Source of the DNA: Bacteroidetes bacterium UBA1947
GTDB lineage: Bacteria; Bacteroidota; Bacteroidia; Chitinophagales; Chitinophagaceae
Reading direction: 5' to 3'
Assembly (NCBI GenBank): GCA_002336915.1
Contig: DDET01000010.1
Location: forward strand, 13,271 to 77,270
Length of the DNA stretch: 64,000 nt
Position numbers and translations under genes: made by a program. Positions 49,834 to 58,306 of this stretch are shown here, in pieces. The notes beneath the pieces are model-generated. The model had not been told where the DNA came from, did no database searches, and saw only the letters and a list, made by a program, of their open reading frames with translations. Positions within the stretch are counted from its first letter, which is position 1; each line of letters opens with the position of its first letter.

Positions 49834-52722
49834 ATGAAAAAATATCTATTCGCTCTATGTATGCTTCCTTTGTTTGCAAGCATATACGCACGGCAAAAGG
49901 TTGCATCGCTCAACAGGTCTGTGTATAGCAATTTCCGTTCCCTGCCCACTAATAGGGAAGCTGCGGAACAAACCCGTAAGCAGGTCGAAAAGGTGTTCCC
50001 GGGATGGGCTACCTATACGGATAAACTCAACGGCACATTTACCAGTATTGTTGGCCCTGCTATCAGGCTTAATGGAAGTTCACTGAGCGCAAAGGCCACT
50101 GCTTGCATGAAAGACAGGCTTGGCAAGCTGGGCATTAAACAAAATGAATGGATAGAAGTAAAGAGCAAAGTAGCTATACCTTATGTAAACTACAAACAGG
50201 TGCTGAACGGGCATGATGTATTTATGTCATCGCTCAAATTCAGCTTTGCCGGAAATGGGGATATCCTGAAAGTGAGCATGAAAAATTATGGTAACAAAGG
50301 CATTAGTGCTACACCAAAAATAAGCAGGGACGATGCAAAGAAGTTTGCATTAAATGATCTGCCGGGCGTAACCGTAACCTCATGTAATATAGAAGCTAAC
50401 TGGGATTGGTTCCCCTTACCATTTAAAAACGGTTACGAGCTGCATCCCTCATGGCGCTTTAAAATAATCGGGAAACAAAATGCAACGCCTGCTATCTTAT
50501 GGGGTTATATAGATGCACTAAATGGCGACCTTCTGTACAGGTCAAACGATGTAAAAACAGATTTCAATGTCACTGTGAAAGGCACAGTGTATAAGAATGG
50601 TACGCTGCAGCCGGCTACCCTTGAGCCACTAGCTAATCTGCAAATGGACATCAATGCCAATACTTATTATACCGACAACCTGGGATATTATAACACCACA
50701 TCGCTCAATGTTCCTCAAAGTCCCTTGGTGAACCTTTCAGGGAAATGGTCATCGGTAGTAGATTATAACACTTTTACTACTCCTGTCTTTACTGACATTG
50801 TGAATGTAAATAACACCACCTATAATTTTCCGGCGCTGGCGCCCTCCAGCAGCAGGCATGTGAACGCATACTATCATACCAACCGGGTTCATGATTATTT
50901 CAAGCAGTATTTTCCCGCTTTCACCAGCCTTGATTTCCCATTGATAACGAATGTGGACGATAATTCAGATGTATGTAATGCATTTTATGATGGCAGCTCT
51001 ATTAATTTTTATGCTGCCGGCGGTGGCTGTAATTCTTTTGCCGAATTAGGTGATGTGGTTTACCACGAATATGGCCATGGCATTTCTGACCACGTGTATA
51101 CAGATATTACCGGTTGGGGCATGAACAATAGCTCGCAAAATGAAGGTAACTCAGATGTGTGGGCGCTTAGCATCACGCACAGTCCTGTTATGGCGCTCAA
51201 CGCATTTACCCCCGAAGGTGGCTTTATCCGCAGGTATGATATGACGCCGCAGTTGTACCCCATGGATTGGGTGAACCAGGGAGATCCGCACTACAACGGG
51301 CAAATACTCGTGGGGGCATGGTGGGACGCAGGTATTAACATCGGGAATTTTGACACGATGGCAAGGCTTTTTACCAGCGTGTATTATAGCACCCCTGATG
51401 GTTTTGATGGCGATGAAGGTATACTCTACCGCGATGTATTGATGGATGCTTTACTGGCTGATGATAATGATAATAACCTGGCTAACGGCACTCCGCATTA
51501 TCACCAGATCACGGCAGCATTTGTGAAACATGGGATTTCACTCGCCGGCGATGTAATACTGGACCATACAGAATTATCCAATCAGCCGGCGGGCACGCCC
51601 ATACCGGTGGCAGCAACTTTCGTAACAGGTGCACCCACCAACTTTGCGAAGTTGATGCTCTATTATAAAAAGGGTACAGCAACCGCATGGGACTCTGTCA
51701 CTATGGCCTCCGCCAATAGTATAGATTATACAGGTACCATACCGGCGCAGTCGGCAGGTTCTGTTATACGTTATTATTTTGCAATGGTGGATCCCTATGG
51801 TGAGCCCAATGGGTATTTCCCGCCTGCATTTAACCCCATTACCCCGGCTACACAAACGTCTATCCCATACCAGTTTGCCGTTGGTGTTACCGCTAAAGAC
51901 AGTACGGATTTCGAAACTCCCGCACCCGCAGGATGGTTAATAGGCAACAATCCAGGTGATAATGCCGTTACAGGCACCTGGCTCCAGGACTGGCCCACCA
52001 ACAATGGATTCCCCTGGCCTGCGGGCGATCATACCAGCGGCCTGGGCCGGTGTTTATTTACAGGCAATACCGCTTCCGGAGACGATGTAGACCAGGGAAC
52101 AACCACTATCCTATCTCCGGTGTTTGACATCAGCACCTTTGTAAAACCGATCATCCAATACCACAGGTGGTTCTCCAACGACATGGGCGAAAATTTCAAG
52201 AACGATCCATGGCAGGTATTGATCAAGGACGCTAGCAATAACAACTGGGTGAACGTAGAAAAAACATACCAGTCGGACCTTAGCTGGAGGAAAAGAATAT
52301 TTGCGGTAAATGAGTTCTTGCCGGCAGGCACCACGCACATCCAGATGAAGTTTGCCATTTCTGACTCTATGCTCAGCAATTGGGAAAATGAGGGCCAGAG
52401 CCTTACTATAGGGGGCATGGACGACTTTTTCCTCTATGATGCCACAGCACCGGAGCATGTTGCAAACGTATCAGCTATGAAGGCCGAGATATATCCTAAT
52501 CCTGCTGACGGATTGCTAAGCGTATCATTAGCATCAACCGACAACAATGGCTTCATAAGTATACAGGATGTAACAGGTAAGGAAGTATCCCGCACCGGGT
52601 TGATAGCTGGCACATCAAAATACAGCATCAATACACAAAGCATTACGGCCGGTACATACATTGTAGTGGTGCAGAACAACAAAACTATTCAATCGCAGAA
52701 GATAACGTTGAAGCATAATTAA
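49834..52722 (+). CDS. M36 (fungalysin)-family metallopeptidase with T9SS sorting domain
   Basis: The 962-residue protein has a signal peptide, an N-terminal FTP-type propeptide, and an M36 domain with zinc ligands HEYGH (near 411-415) and the downstream glutamate in NEGNSD. Beta-sandwich domains follow, and the last about 80 residues (IYPNPADGLLSVSLAST ... TAGTYIVVVQNNK) form a type A T9SS sorting domain. It is a secreted or cell-surface zinc endopeptidase that likely degrades proteins. It lies 30 bp after the DUF763 gene with a start that has a purine-rich leader. No immunity or inhibitor partner is visible. Confidence 0.93.
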   Translation: MKKYLFALCMLPLFASIYARQKVASLNRSVYSNFRSLPTNREAAEQTRKQVEKVFPGWATYTDKLNGTFTSIVGPAIRLNGSSLSAKATACMKDRLGKLGIKQNEWIEVKSKVAIPYVNYKQVLNGHDVFMSSLKFSFAGNGDILKVSMKNYGNKGISATPKISRDDAKKFALNDLPGVTVTSCNIEANWDWFPLPFKNGYELHPSWRFKIIGKQNATPAILWGYIDALNGDLLYRSNDVKTDFNVTVKGTVYKNGTLQPATLEPLANLQMDINANTYYTDNLGYYNTTSLNVPQSPLVNLSGKWSSVVDYNTFTTPVFTDIVNVNNTTYNFPALAPSSSRHVNAYYHTNRVHDYFKQYFPAFTSLDFPLITNVDDNSDVCNAFYDGSSINFYAAGGGCNSFAELGDVVYHEYGHGISDHVYTDITGWGMNNSSQNEGNSDVWALSITHSPVMALNAFTPEGGFIRRYDMTPQLYPMDWVNQGDPHYNGQILVGAWWDAGINIGNFDTMARLFTSVYYSTPDGFDGDEGILYRDVLMDALLADDNDNNLANGTPHYHQITAAFVKHGISLAGDVILDHTELSNQPAGTPIPVAATFVTGAPTNFAKLMLYYKKGTATAWDSVTMASANSIDYTGTIPAQSAGSVIRYYFAMVDPYGEPNGYFPPAFNPITPATQTSIPYQFAVGVTAKDSTDFETPAPAGWLIGNNPGDNAVTGTWLQDWPTNNGFPWPAGDHTSGLGRCLFTGNTASGDDVDQGTTTILSPVFDISTFVKPIIQYHRWFSNDMGENFKNDPWQVLIKDASNNNWVNVEKTYQSDLSWRKRIFAVNEFLPAGTTHIQMKFAISDSMLSNWENEGQSLTIGGMDDFFLYDATAPEHVANVSAMKAEIYPNPADGLLSVSLASTDNNGFISIQDVTGKEVSRTGLIAGTSKYSINTQSITAGTYIVVVQNNKTIQSQKITLKHN

Positions 52723-52740
52723 GGAAGAAATTATTGCACA

Positions 52741-52770
52741 TAAAAAAGCCGGAGCTGGCAGCCCCGGCTT
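52741..52770 (-). terminator. Rho-independent terminator of the desaturase gene (minus)
   Basis: AAGCCGG (52746-52752) pairs with CCGGCTT (52764-52770), with an inner GCT/AGC pair. Read on minus, the stem is followed by a T tract (52747-52742). It may also slow plus-strand transcription from the M36 gene. Confidence 0.8.
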
Positions 52771-52791
52771 GTATAAAAAGGTCTTTGTTTA

Positions 52792-53901
52792 TTAAGACGC
52801 AGTGCCTAATGTCCTCAGTATCTTGCCATGTGATATAAGCGCCGTAATAAAAGTGCGCTGCTCCTGGTAAGGAATACCATGAACTTTAGCTGCGTCCTTA
52901 ACTATAGGAGCAATCTTCTCGTAATGGATATGGCAAATATGCGGGAACAAGTGATGTTCTATCTGCCTGTTAAGACCGCCTATGAACCAGGACATGATCT
53001 TGCTCTTAGGTGAGAAGTTAACCGTATTAAGCAACTGGTGAACTGCCCAGTTATTATCCATCTTTCGGTCTTCGGAAGGACTTGGATATTCGGCCTCTTC
53101 CATAACATGCGCCAGCTGGAATATGGTTGATAAAGCAAAACCGGCTACAGCATGAAGGATGAAGAACCCCGCCACTACCATACCTGCCGACATACCGGAG
53201 AACATGATAGGCAACACAAGAATATAACCAAAGTAAAGAACCTTGTAAAGGCTGAGCTTCACCAGCTCACGGCCCAAAGTGGTTTTTTCTTTGCGCAGCA
53301 GGCCCAGCTTGTTGTAGTGGAACAGGAGCTTGTAATCTTTATAAGTAACCCACTGCACGGTAAGCAGGCAATACAGGAACCAGGCATATATATGCTGGAA
53401 GCGGTGCATTTTGTAGCGTTTGCTGTGCGGAGAAAAACGGAGCAATATACCCGCGTCTATGTCCTCGTCAAGGCCTTCAATATTGGTATAGGTATGGTGC
53501 AGGATGTTGTGCTGTATCCTCCAGGTAACGTCATAACCGCCTACTATATTTACGATACCGCCAAGCAGCTTGTTGATCAGCTTCTTGTCGGAGTAAGCGC
53601 CGTGGTTGGAATCGTGCATTACAGAACAACCGATACCCGTCATACCAAGGCCCATGAGAAACCACAGAGCAAAGAAAATAAAGGCATTAGAAGAAGCAAG
53701 GCCGCTAACTATGAAAATATAAGGCACGTAAAACATAGCGATCATAGCCGCTGTTTTAAGCCTCATTTTCGTATTACTGTATGGACTGATGTTGTTCTCA
53801 GAAAAATATTTATCGATATTCTTCTTAACGGTGTCGTAAAACCCCTCGCCATTCTTCGGGGCAAAACGGACAATATTCAATTTACTTACTTGTGCAGACA
53901 A
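52792..53901 (-). CDS. Front-end-type acyl-lipid/acyl-CoA desaturase
   Basis: The 369-residue protein begins with TTG. It has two pairs of membrane helices and three histidine boxes: HDSNHG (near 95), HNILHH (near 132) and QIEHHLFPH (near 308). The Gln in the third box is typical of front-end desaturases such as linoleoyl-CoA (delta-6) and delta-5 enzymes. The cytochrome b5 domain of eukaryotic relatives is missing; the reductant is likely a ferredoxin. It acts in the inner membrane and should adjust lipid unsaturation. A TACCTTTG element is 15 bp upstream, predicting an almost leaderless mRNA. Confidence 0.88.
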   Translation of the reverse strand: MSAQVSKLNIVRFAPKNGEGFYDTVKKNIDKYFSENNISPYSNTKMRLKTAAMIAMFYVPYIFIVSGLASSNAFIFFALWFLMGLGMTGIGCSVMHDSNHGAYSDKKLINKLLGGIVNIVGGYDVTWRIQHNILHHTYTNIEGLDEDIDAGILLRFSPHSKRYKMHRFQHIYAWFLYCLLTVQWVTYKDYKLLFHYNKLGLLRKEKTTLGRELVKLSLYKVLYFGYILVLPIMFSGMSAGMVVAGFFILHAVAGFALSTIFQLAHVMEEAEYPSPSEDRKMDNNWAVHQLLNTVNFSPKSKIMSWFIGGLNRQIEHHLFPHICHIHYEKIAPIVKDAAKVHGIPYQEQRTFITALISHGKILRTLGTAS

Positions 53902-53915
53902 TGTGAAAATTTTTG

Positions 53916-53923
53916 CAAAGGTA
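53916..53923 (-). promoter_or_regulatory. -7 element for the desaturase gene (TACCTTTG)
   Basis: Read on minus, TACCTTTG matches TAnnTTTG. Transcription would start about 8 bp before the TTG start codon at 53901. Confidence 0.5.
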
Positions 53924-54010
53924 CATTAAAAATGCTACTATATCTGTTAATGTTTGGAGGCAACATCGTCATATAATACAGCTAAACTACTGTAGTACAA
54001 GGCAATGCAG

Positions 54011-55306
54011 TTATTTCATCGCATCGAGCTTCTTCTTCATCGCATCCGACTTGTCGGCTTTATTTTGCCTCATGTATATTTCCTTAAGCACGCGGATGCT
54101 TGATACATAAGAGTCCTTATCGTCAGCGCTCAGTTTGGCTGCATTGGGATCAAGTGTATTATATGTTTTTTCGAAATAAGGAACAGCTTTTGCAAACATC
54201 TCGTCGCGTTTCGCTTTGAGGTCATCTATCTGCTTTTGCTCAGTAGCGTTGTTGCCCGGGATATCGTTCATTTGCTTGTTAATATATACCCCTTCGTTGT
54301 AGTAAAGTACTGCAAGGCCAAAACTAGGGTCTATGTTATCAGGCTTAGCAGTTTTCGATGCAGCCATATAGGCGGCTTCAGCTTTTGTTACCAGCTCTGC
54401 GTAGTTTGAGGGCTTAGCAAGGTCTTTCCCTTTATCATCTTTAGGGAAGGCCATACCGGAATAACCTTTTGCAAGGTTTATCTGCAGGTCAGGATTATTT
54501 GGGTCCTTAGCTACAGCTTCTTCCAGTTTCTCCATCAATTTTGATTGGTCGCCGCTGGTAATGTAGGAATTGAGTACCTGCGTCCTGATATTTGGGTCAT
54601 TGGGATAGAAGGACTGTGCTTCATCGAGGATCTTCTTCATGGCATCTGCATTCTTGTTACGGAAGCCGTATATGTCAATGAGTGCCAGGTATATATTAGG
54701 ATCGCGGGCGATCGGGTTGTCTTTAAGTATCATGAACAGGTCTGCCGCCTGGTCATATTTATTAGCGTTATAAGCAGCATAGGCTCTCAGCCTCTGCGCT
54801 TCAACTGCTATTGTATCAAATTTCTTATTGGCTGCAAACCTCTTTCCGCCCTGGATATCGTGCACTTCCACGACATCCTTCAGCACATCGTAAGCAGTAT
54901 CGTAATTCTTCATTTTGTATGCGGTCTGGCCAATCATATAGCTGGTGAAGGCGGCGGCTATAAGCTTAGTATTCATCTCTTCTTTTTCATAAGAAGGGTC
55001 AAGATCTACCACCTTCATGTAAGACTTCATAGCTTGCCTGTGCGGTAAGTCGGACATAGACCTTGGCATGTTTTTCTTCAGGTAGGCAGTATCCTGATTC
55101 ATCTGCATATAAATATCGCCCTGCATAGCCCATGTCTTAGGTTTATCTTTTGTAGTAGGGTCTTTGAGCGCCATCTGTATATACTCTTTAGCGTGCTCAT
55201 AATCGCCTTCCCTTAAATAGTTGTTGGCCGATTCAATGTTTTGCTTCTGTGCCCATACAGCCACAGTCATGCAAACAAATGATGCAACAAGGATAATCTT
55301 TCTCAT
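54011..55306 (-). CDS. Secreted TPR protein downstream of gyrA
   Basis: The 431-residue protein has a signal peptide (MRKIILVASFVCMTVAVWAQ) and tetratricopeptide repeats throughout, for example NNYLREGDYEHAKEYIQMALKD and NANKYDQAADLFMILKDNP. It is probably periplasmic or lipoprotein-free outer-membrane associated and acts as a protein-binding scaffold. It starts 36 bp after gyrA on the same strand, a neighbourhood also known in other Bacteroidota. Ends with a Lys-rich tail. No catalytic motif. Confidence 0.8.
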   Translation of the reverse strand: MRKIILVASFVCMTVAVWAQKQNIESANNYLREGDYEHAKEYIQMALKDPTTKDKPKTWAMQGDIYMQMNQDTAYLKKNMPRSMSDLPHRQAMKSYMKVVDLDPSYEKEEMNTKLIAAAFTSYMIGQTAYKMKNYDTAYDVLKDVVEVHDIQGGKRFAANKKFDTIAVEAQRLRAYAAYNANKYDQAADLFMILKDNPIARDPNIYLALIDIYGFRNKNADAMKKILDEAQSFYPNDPNIRTQVLNSYITSGDQSKLMEKLEEAVAKDPNNPDLQINLAKGYSGMAFPKDDKGKDLAKPSNYAELVTKAEAAYMAASKTAKPDNIDPSFGLAVLYYNEGVYINKQMNDIPGNNATEQKQIDDLKAKRDEMFAKAVPYFEKTYNTLDPNAAKLSADDKDSYVSSIRVLKEIYMRQNKADKSDAMKKKLDAMK

Positions 55307-55342
55307 GAATTAAATTTATGAAGTTTGTATTATTTAGTATTG

Positions 55343-57964
55343 TTATTCTGTTTCCGGTGTTGTTGTATCTTCAGTTGACTGTCCGCCTGTTTCACCTTCA
55401 ATTCCATTCTCAGTTTCACCTTCAGCTTCTATCTCATCTTCATCTTGTTCCTGTATGCGTGCTATTGCTGCTATTTCATCGCCTTCATCGAGGTTTATGA
55501 GTTTCACACCCTGTGTCGCCCTACCGGCTTCCCTGATGGCGGCCACCTTCATACGGATGGTAATACCGGACTTACAGGTAATCATCAGGTCTTCTTTCTC
55601 CTCAACGGCAAGTAAGCCTACCAGGTTACCTGTCTTCTCGGTAATGTTTATGGTCTTTACACCTTTACCGCCACGGTTTGTAACGCGGTAGGTAGGTTCC
55701 ATTTCACCATTTTCTTCATTCTTCTCGAAGAAAGGTGTACGCTTGCCCAGGCCTTTTTCAGAAACAACCAATATCTGTTTGGTCATATTTTCCTTGCTCA
55801 CACATACCATACCTATCACTTCGTCGTTATTCTCATCCAGCTCAATACCGAAAACGCCTATCGCGCCACGGCCCGTTGGCCTAACCTTATCTTCGGGGAA
55901 GCAGATAGCCCTACCTGAACGCACTGCCATCATGATGTAGCTCTTTTCCTTTTCAGCCAGGCAAACATCCAACAGGCGATCACCTTCTTCAATAGTTATA
56001 GCTATTACACCATTAGCACGCGGACGGCTAAAGTCTTCCAGTTTTGTCTTCTTAATGATACCACGCTTGGTGCAAAGCACTACATAATGCTCGGCCAGGT
56101 ATTCTTCATTGTCCAGATGCGGCACATCTATTACCGTACGTATCTTATCGTCGGGTGGTATCTGTACCAGGTTTTGTATCGCGCGGCCCTTGCCATTCTT
56201 ATCTGCCTCAGGTATCTCATACACTTTAAGCCAGAAGCAACGTCCTTTTTCAGTAAAGAACATCAGCGTATGGTGGGTAGATGCAATAAACAGGTGCTCT
56301 ATATAATCTTCATTACGCGTGCGGCCACCCATGGCACCACGACCGCCCCTGCGCTGTGCGCGGAACTCATCGATAGAGGTACGCTTGATATAACCAAGAT
56401 GAGAAACTGTGATTACCACATCTTCCTCTTCTATCAGGTCTTCAATGCGCATTTCATTGGCCATATAATGAATCTCGCTCTTGCGCTCATCGCCAAATTT
56501 CTTCTGCACATCCAGCAGCTCGTCTTTGATGATCTGGTAACGAAGGGCTTCATCGCCCAATATAGATTCGAGGTGCGCAATTAATTTCATCAGCTCTGCA
56601 TGCTCTTCGCGTATCTTATCACGCTCCATGCCTGTAAGTCTCTGCAAGCGCAGTTCAAGTACAGCCTTAGCCTGTATCTCGCTCATGCCGAACTGCTCGA
56701 TCAATCCTGTCTTAGCTATTTCAGGATTGGCAGAGTTACGGATAAGAGCAATTACCTCATCAAGATGATCTAATGCTATAAGATAGCCTTCTAAGATATG
56801 GGCGCGTTTTTTAGCTTCGCGCAGTTCATATTCCGTACGCTTTATTACTACCTCGTGACGGAAACTTACAAATTCAGAAATAAGATCCTTGAGGTTCAAA
56901 GTACGCGGGCGGCCACCTACCAGCGCCACGTTATTGATACCGTAAGAAGTCTGCAGTTCGCTGTACTTATACAACTGGTTGATGATAACCTGTGCAACAG
57001 CATCGCGACGGAGCTCCACAACCAAACGGGTGCCTTCCTTATTTGATTCGTTGGCTACGTGTGTAATGCCATCAATTATCTTATTGTTTACAAGAGAACC
57101 GATCTTTTCAGCAAGGGCATCGCGGCTTACCTGGTATGGCACCTCTGTAATGATTATTTGTTCTTTACCACTTTTCGTGGTCTCTACGGTTACCTTACCA
57201 CGCAGCACTACCCTGCCCCTGCCGGTATGCATACCCTGCTTGATACCATCTATACCGAAGATGATACCGCCGGTTGGGAAATCGGGGGCTTTAACGAACT
57301 TCATCAGTTCGTCGATAGTGATCTCATTGTTGTCGATATACGCAATACAGCCGTTCACCACCTCGGTAAGGTTGTGGGGCATCATATTTGTAGCCATACC
57401 CACCGCTATACCTGAAGAACCATTTACCAGCAATTGCGGTATACGGGTAGGCAATACTGTTGGCTCCTGGAGCGAGTCATCGAAATTGAGCGAGAAGTTG
57501 ACGGTTTCCTTCTCAATGTCTTCCAGCATAGCCTCACCGAGGCGCTGCATACGAGCCTCAGTATAACGCATTGCGGCCGGGCCGTCACCATCCTGCGAGC
57601 CATAGTTACCCTGGCCATCCACCATCATGTAGCGCATGCTCCATGGCTGTGCCATACGCACCATAGCATCGTAAACGGCGGTATCACCATGGGGGTGATA
57701 CTTACCCAGCACCTCACCCACTATACGGGCGCATTTCTTATATGGTTTGTTGAAGGTATTGCCCAGCTCATGCATGGCGAATAAAACGCGGCGATGCACC
57801 GGCTTTAAACCATCGCGAACATCGGGCAGTGCGCGGCCTACAATCACCGACATAGAATAGTCGATGTAGGCCGTTTTCATTTGTTCCTCTATATTAACCT
57901 GTATAATCTTATTAGTCTCCTCCGGCAATTCCGGAGTATTCATATCCTGGTTGTTTTGATCCAT
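55343..57964 (-). CDS. gyrA: DNA gyrase subunit A
   Basis: The 873-residue protein is a full-length GyrA. The active-site tyrosine is Tyr134 in AAMRYTEARM; the quinolone region reads HPHGDTAVYDA (91-100), with Thr95 where E. coli has Ser83 and Asp99 at the Asp87 position. The GyrA box QRRGGRG lies near 540 and separates it from ParC, and the C-terminal pinwheel domain is complete with an acidic tail (about 838-873). It nicks and religates DNA to introduce negative supercoils with GyrB. A TATATTTG element lies 26-33 bp upstream. Confidence 0.97.
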   Translation of the reverse strand: MDQNNQDMNTPELPEETNKIIQVNIEEQMKTAYIDYSMSVIVGRALPDVRDGLKPVHRRVLFAMHELGNTFNKPYKKCARIVGEVLGKYHPHGDTAVYDAMVRMAQPWSMRYMMVDGQGNYGSQDGDGPAAMRYTEARMQRLGEAMLEDIEKETVNFSLNFDDSLQEPTVLPTRIPQLLVNGSSGIAVGMATNMMPHNLTEVVNGCIAYIDNNEITIDELMKFVKAPDFPTGGIIFGIDGIKQGMHTGRGRVVLRGKVTVETTKSGKEQIIITEVPYQVSRDALAEKIGSLVNNKIIDGITHVANESNKEGTRLVVELRRDAVAQVIINQLYKYSELQTSYGINNVALVGGRPRTLNLKDLISEFVSFRHEVVIKRTEYELREAKKRAHILEGYLIALDHLDEVIALIRNSANPEIAKTGLIEQFGMSEIQAKAVLELRLQRLTGMERDKIREEHAELMKLIAHLESILGDEALRYQIIKDELLDVQKKFGDERKSEIHYMANEMRIEDLIEEEDVVITVSHLGYIKRTSIDEFRAQRRGGRGAMGGRTRNEDYIEHLFIASTHHTLMFFTEKGRCFWLKVYEIPEADKNGKGRAIQNLVQIPPDDKIRTVIDVPHLDNEEYLAEHYVVLCTKRGIIKKTKLEDFSRPRANGVIAITIEEGDRLLDVCLAEKEKSYIMMAVRSGRAICFPEDKVRPTGRGAIGVFGIELDENNDEVIGMVCVSKENMTKQILVVSEKGLGKRTPFFEKNEENGEMEPTYRVTNRGGKGVKTINITEKTGNLVGLLAVEEKEDLMITCKSGITIRMKVAAIREAGRATQGVKLINLDEGDEIAAIARIQEQDEDEIEAEGETENGIEGETGGQSTEDTTTPETE

Positions 57965-58306
57965 AAACGGGTGTTAAAAAACAGATGTGCAAATATAGCC
58001 CAAATTGCCCGTTTTCCCCTATTAATTTAAGCCTAAAATTGTCATATTATCCACAGTTTTTAACAAGTTATACAGGCTCTTATGAATATATTATTAATAC
58101 ATTTTACTATTTAAAAATACAGATGATTTTTCACCGGGAATCGTGTAGAAAAACTCTATTCCGCACTTGCCCTTATTGATTATCAACAAATATGTCTTTC
58201 GCCCCTTTTCTATAGGAACCAGGTGTGTATTTTAATAGCTCTCTCCCGCAGGGATATACAGTCTTACTGTTTTACCGGATCATCATATCAATGCGGGGAA
58301 CGGGAG
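57965..58306. other. 342-bp gap between gyrA and the M1 peptidase gene
   Basis: It holds the gyrA -7 element (57990-57997) and, at its far end, a long-range inverted repeat (AGCT-CT-CTCCCG at 58237-58248 with CGGGAG-CT-AGCT at 58301-58312) that overlaps the end of the M1 gene and encloses a small hairpin ACAGT/ACTGT (58259-58271). No T tract follows, so it is a weak terminator candidate. No gene seen. Confidence 0.55.
57990..57997 (-). promoter_or_regulatory. -7 element for gyrA (TATATTTG)
   Basis: Read on minus, TATATTTG matches TAnnTTTG and would give a leader of about 20 nt before the ATG at 57964. A -33 box is not clear. Confidence 0.5.

Noticed and set aside
53152..53976. 274-codon frame opposite the front-end desaturase
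   Set aside because: It is the antisense shadow of a well-supported desaturase gene with clear histidine boxes and has no domain features of its own.
56979..57566. 195-codon frame opposite gyrA
   Set aside because: Antisense of a highly conserved gene; composition reflects the reversed codon pattern.
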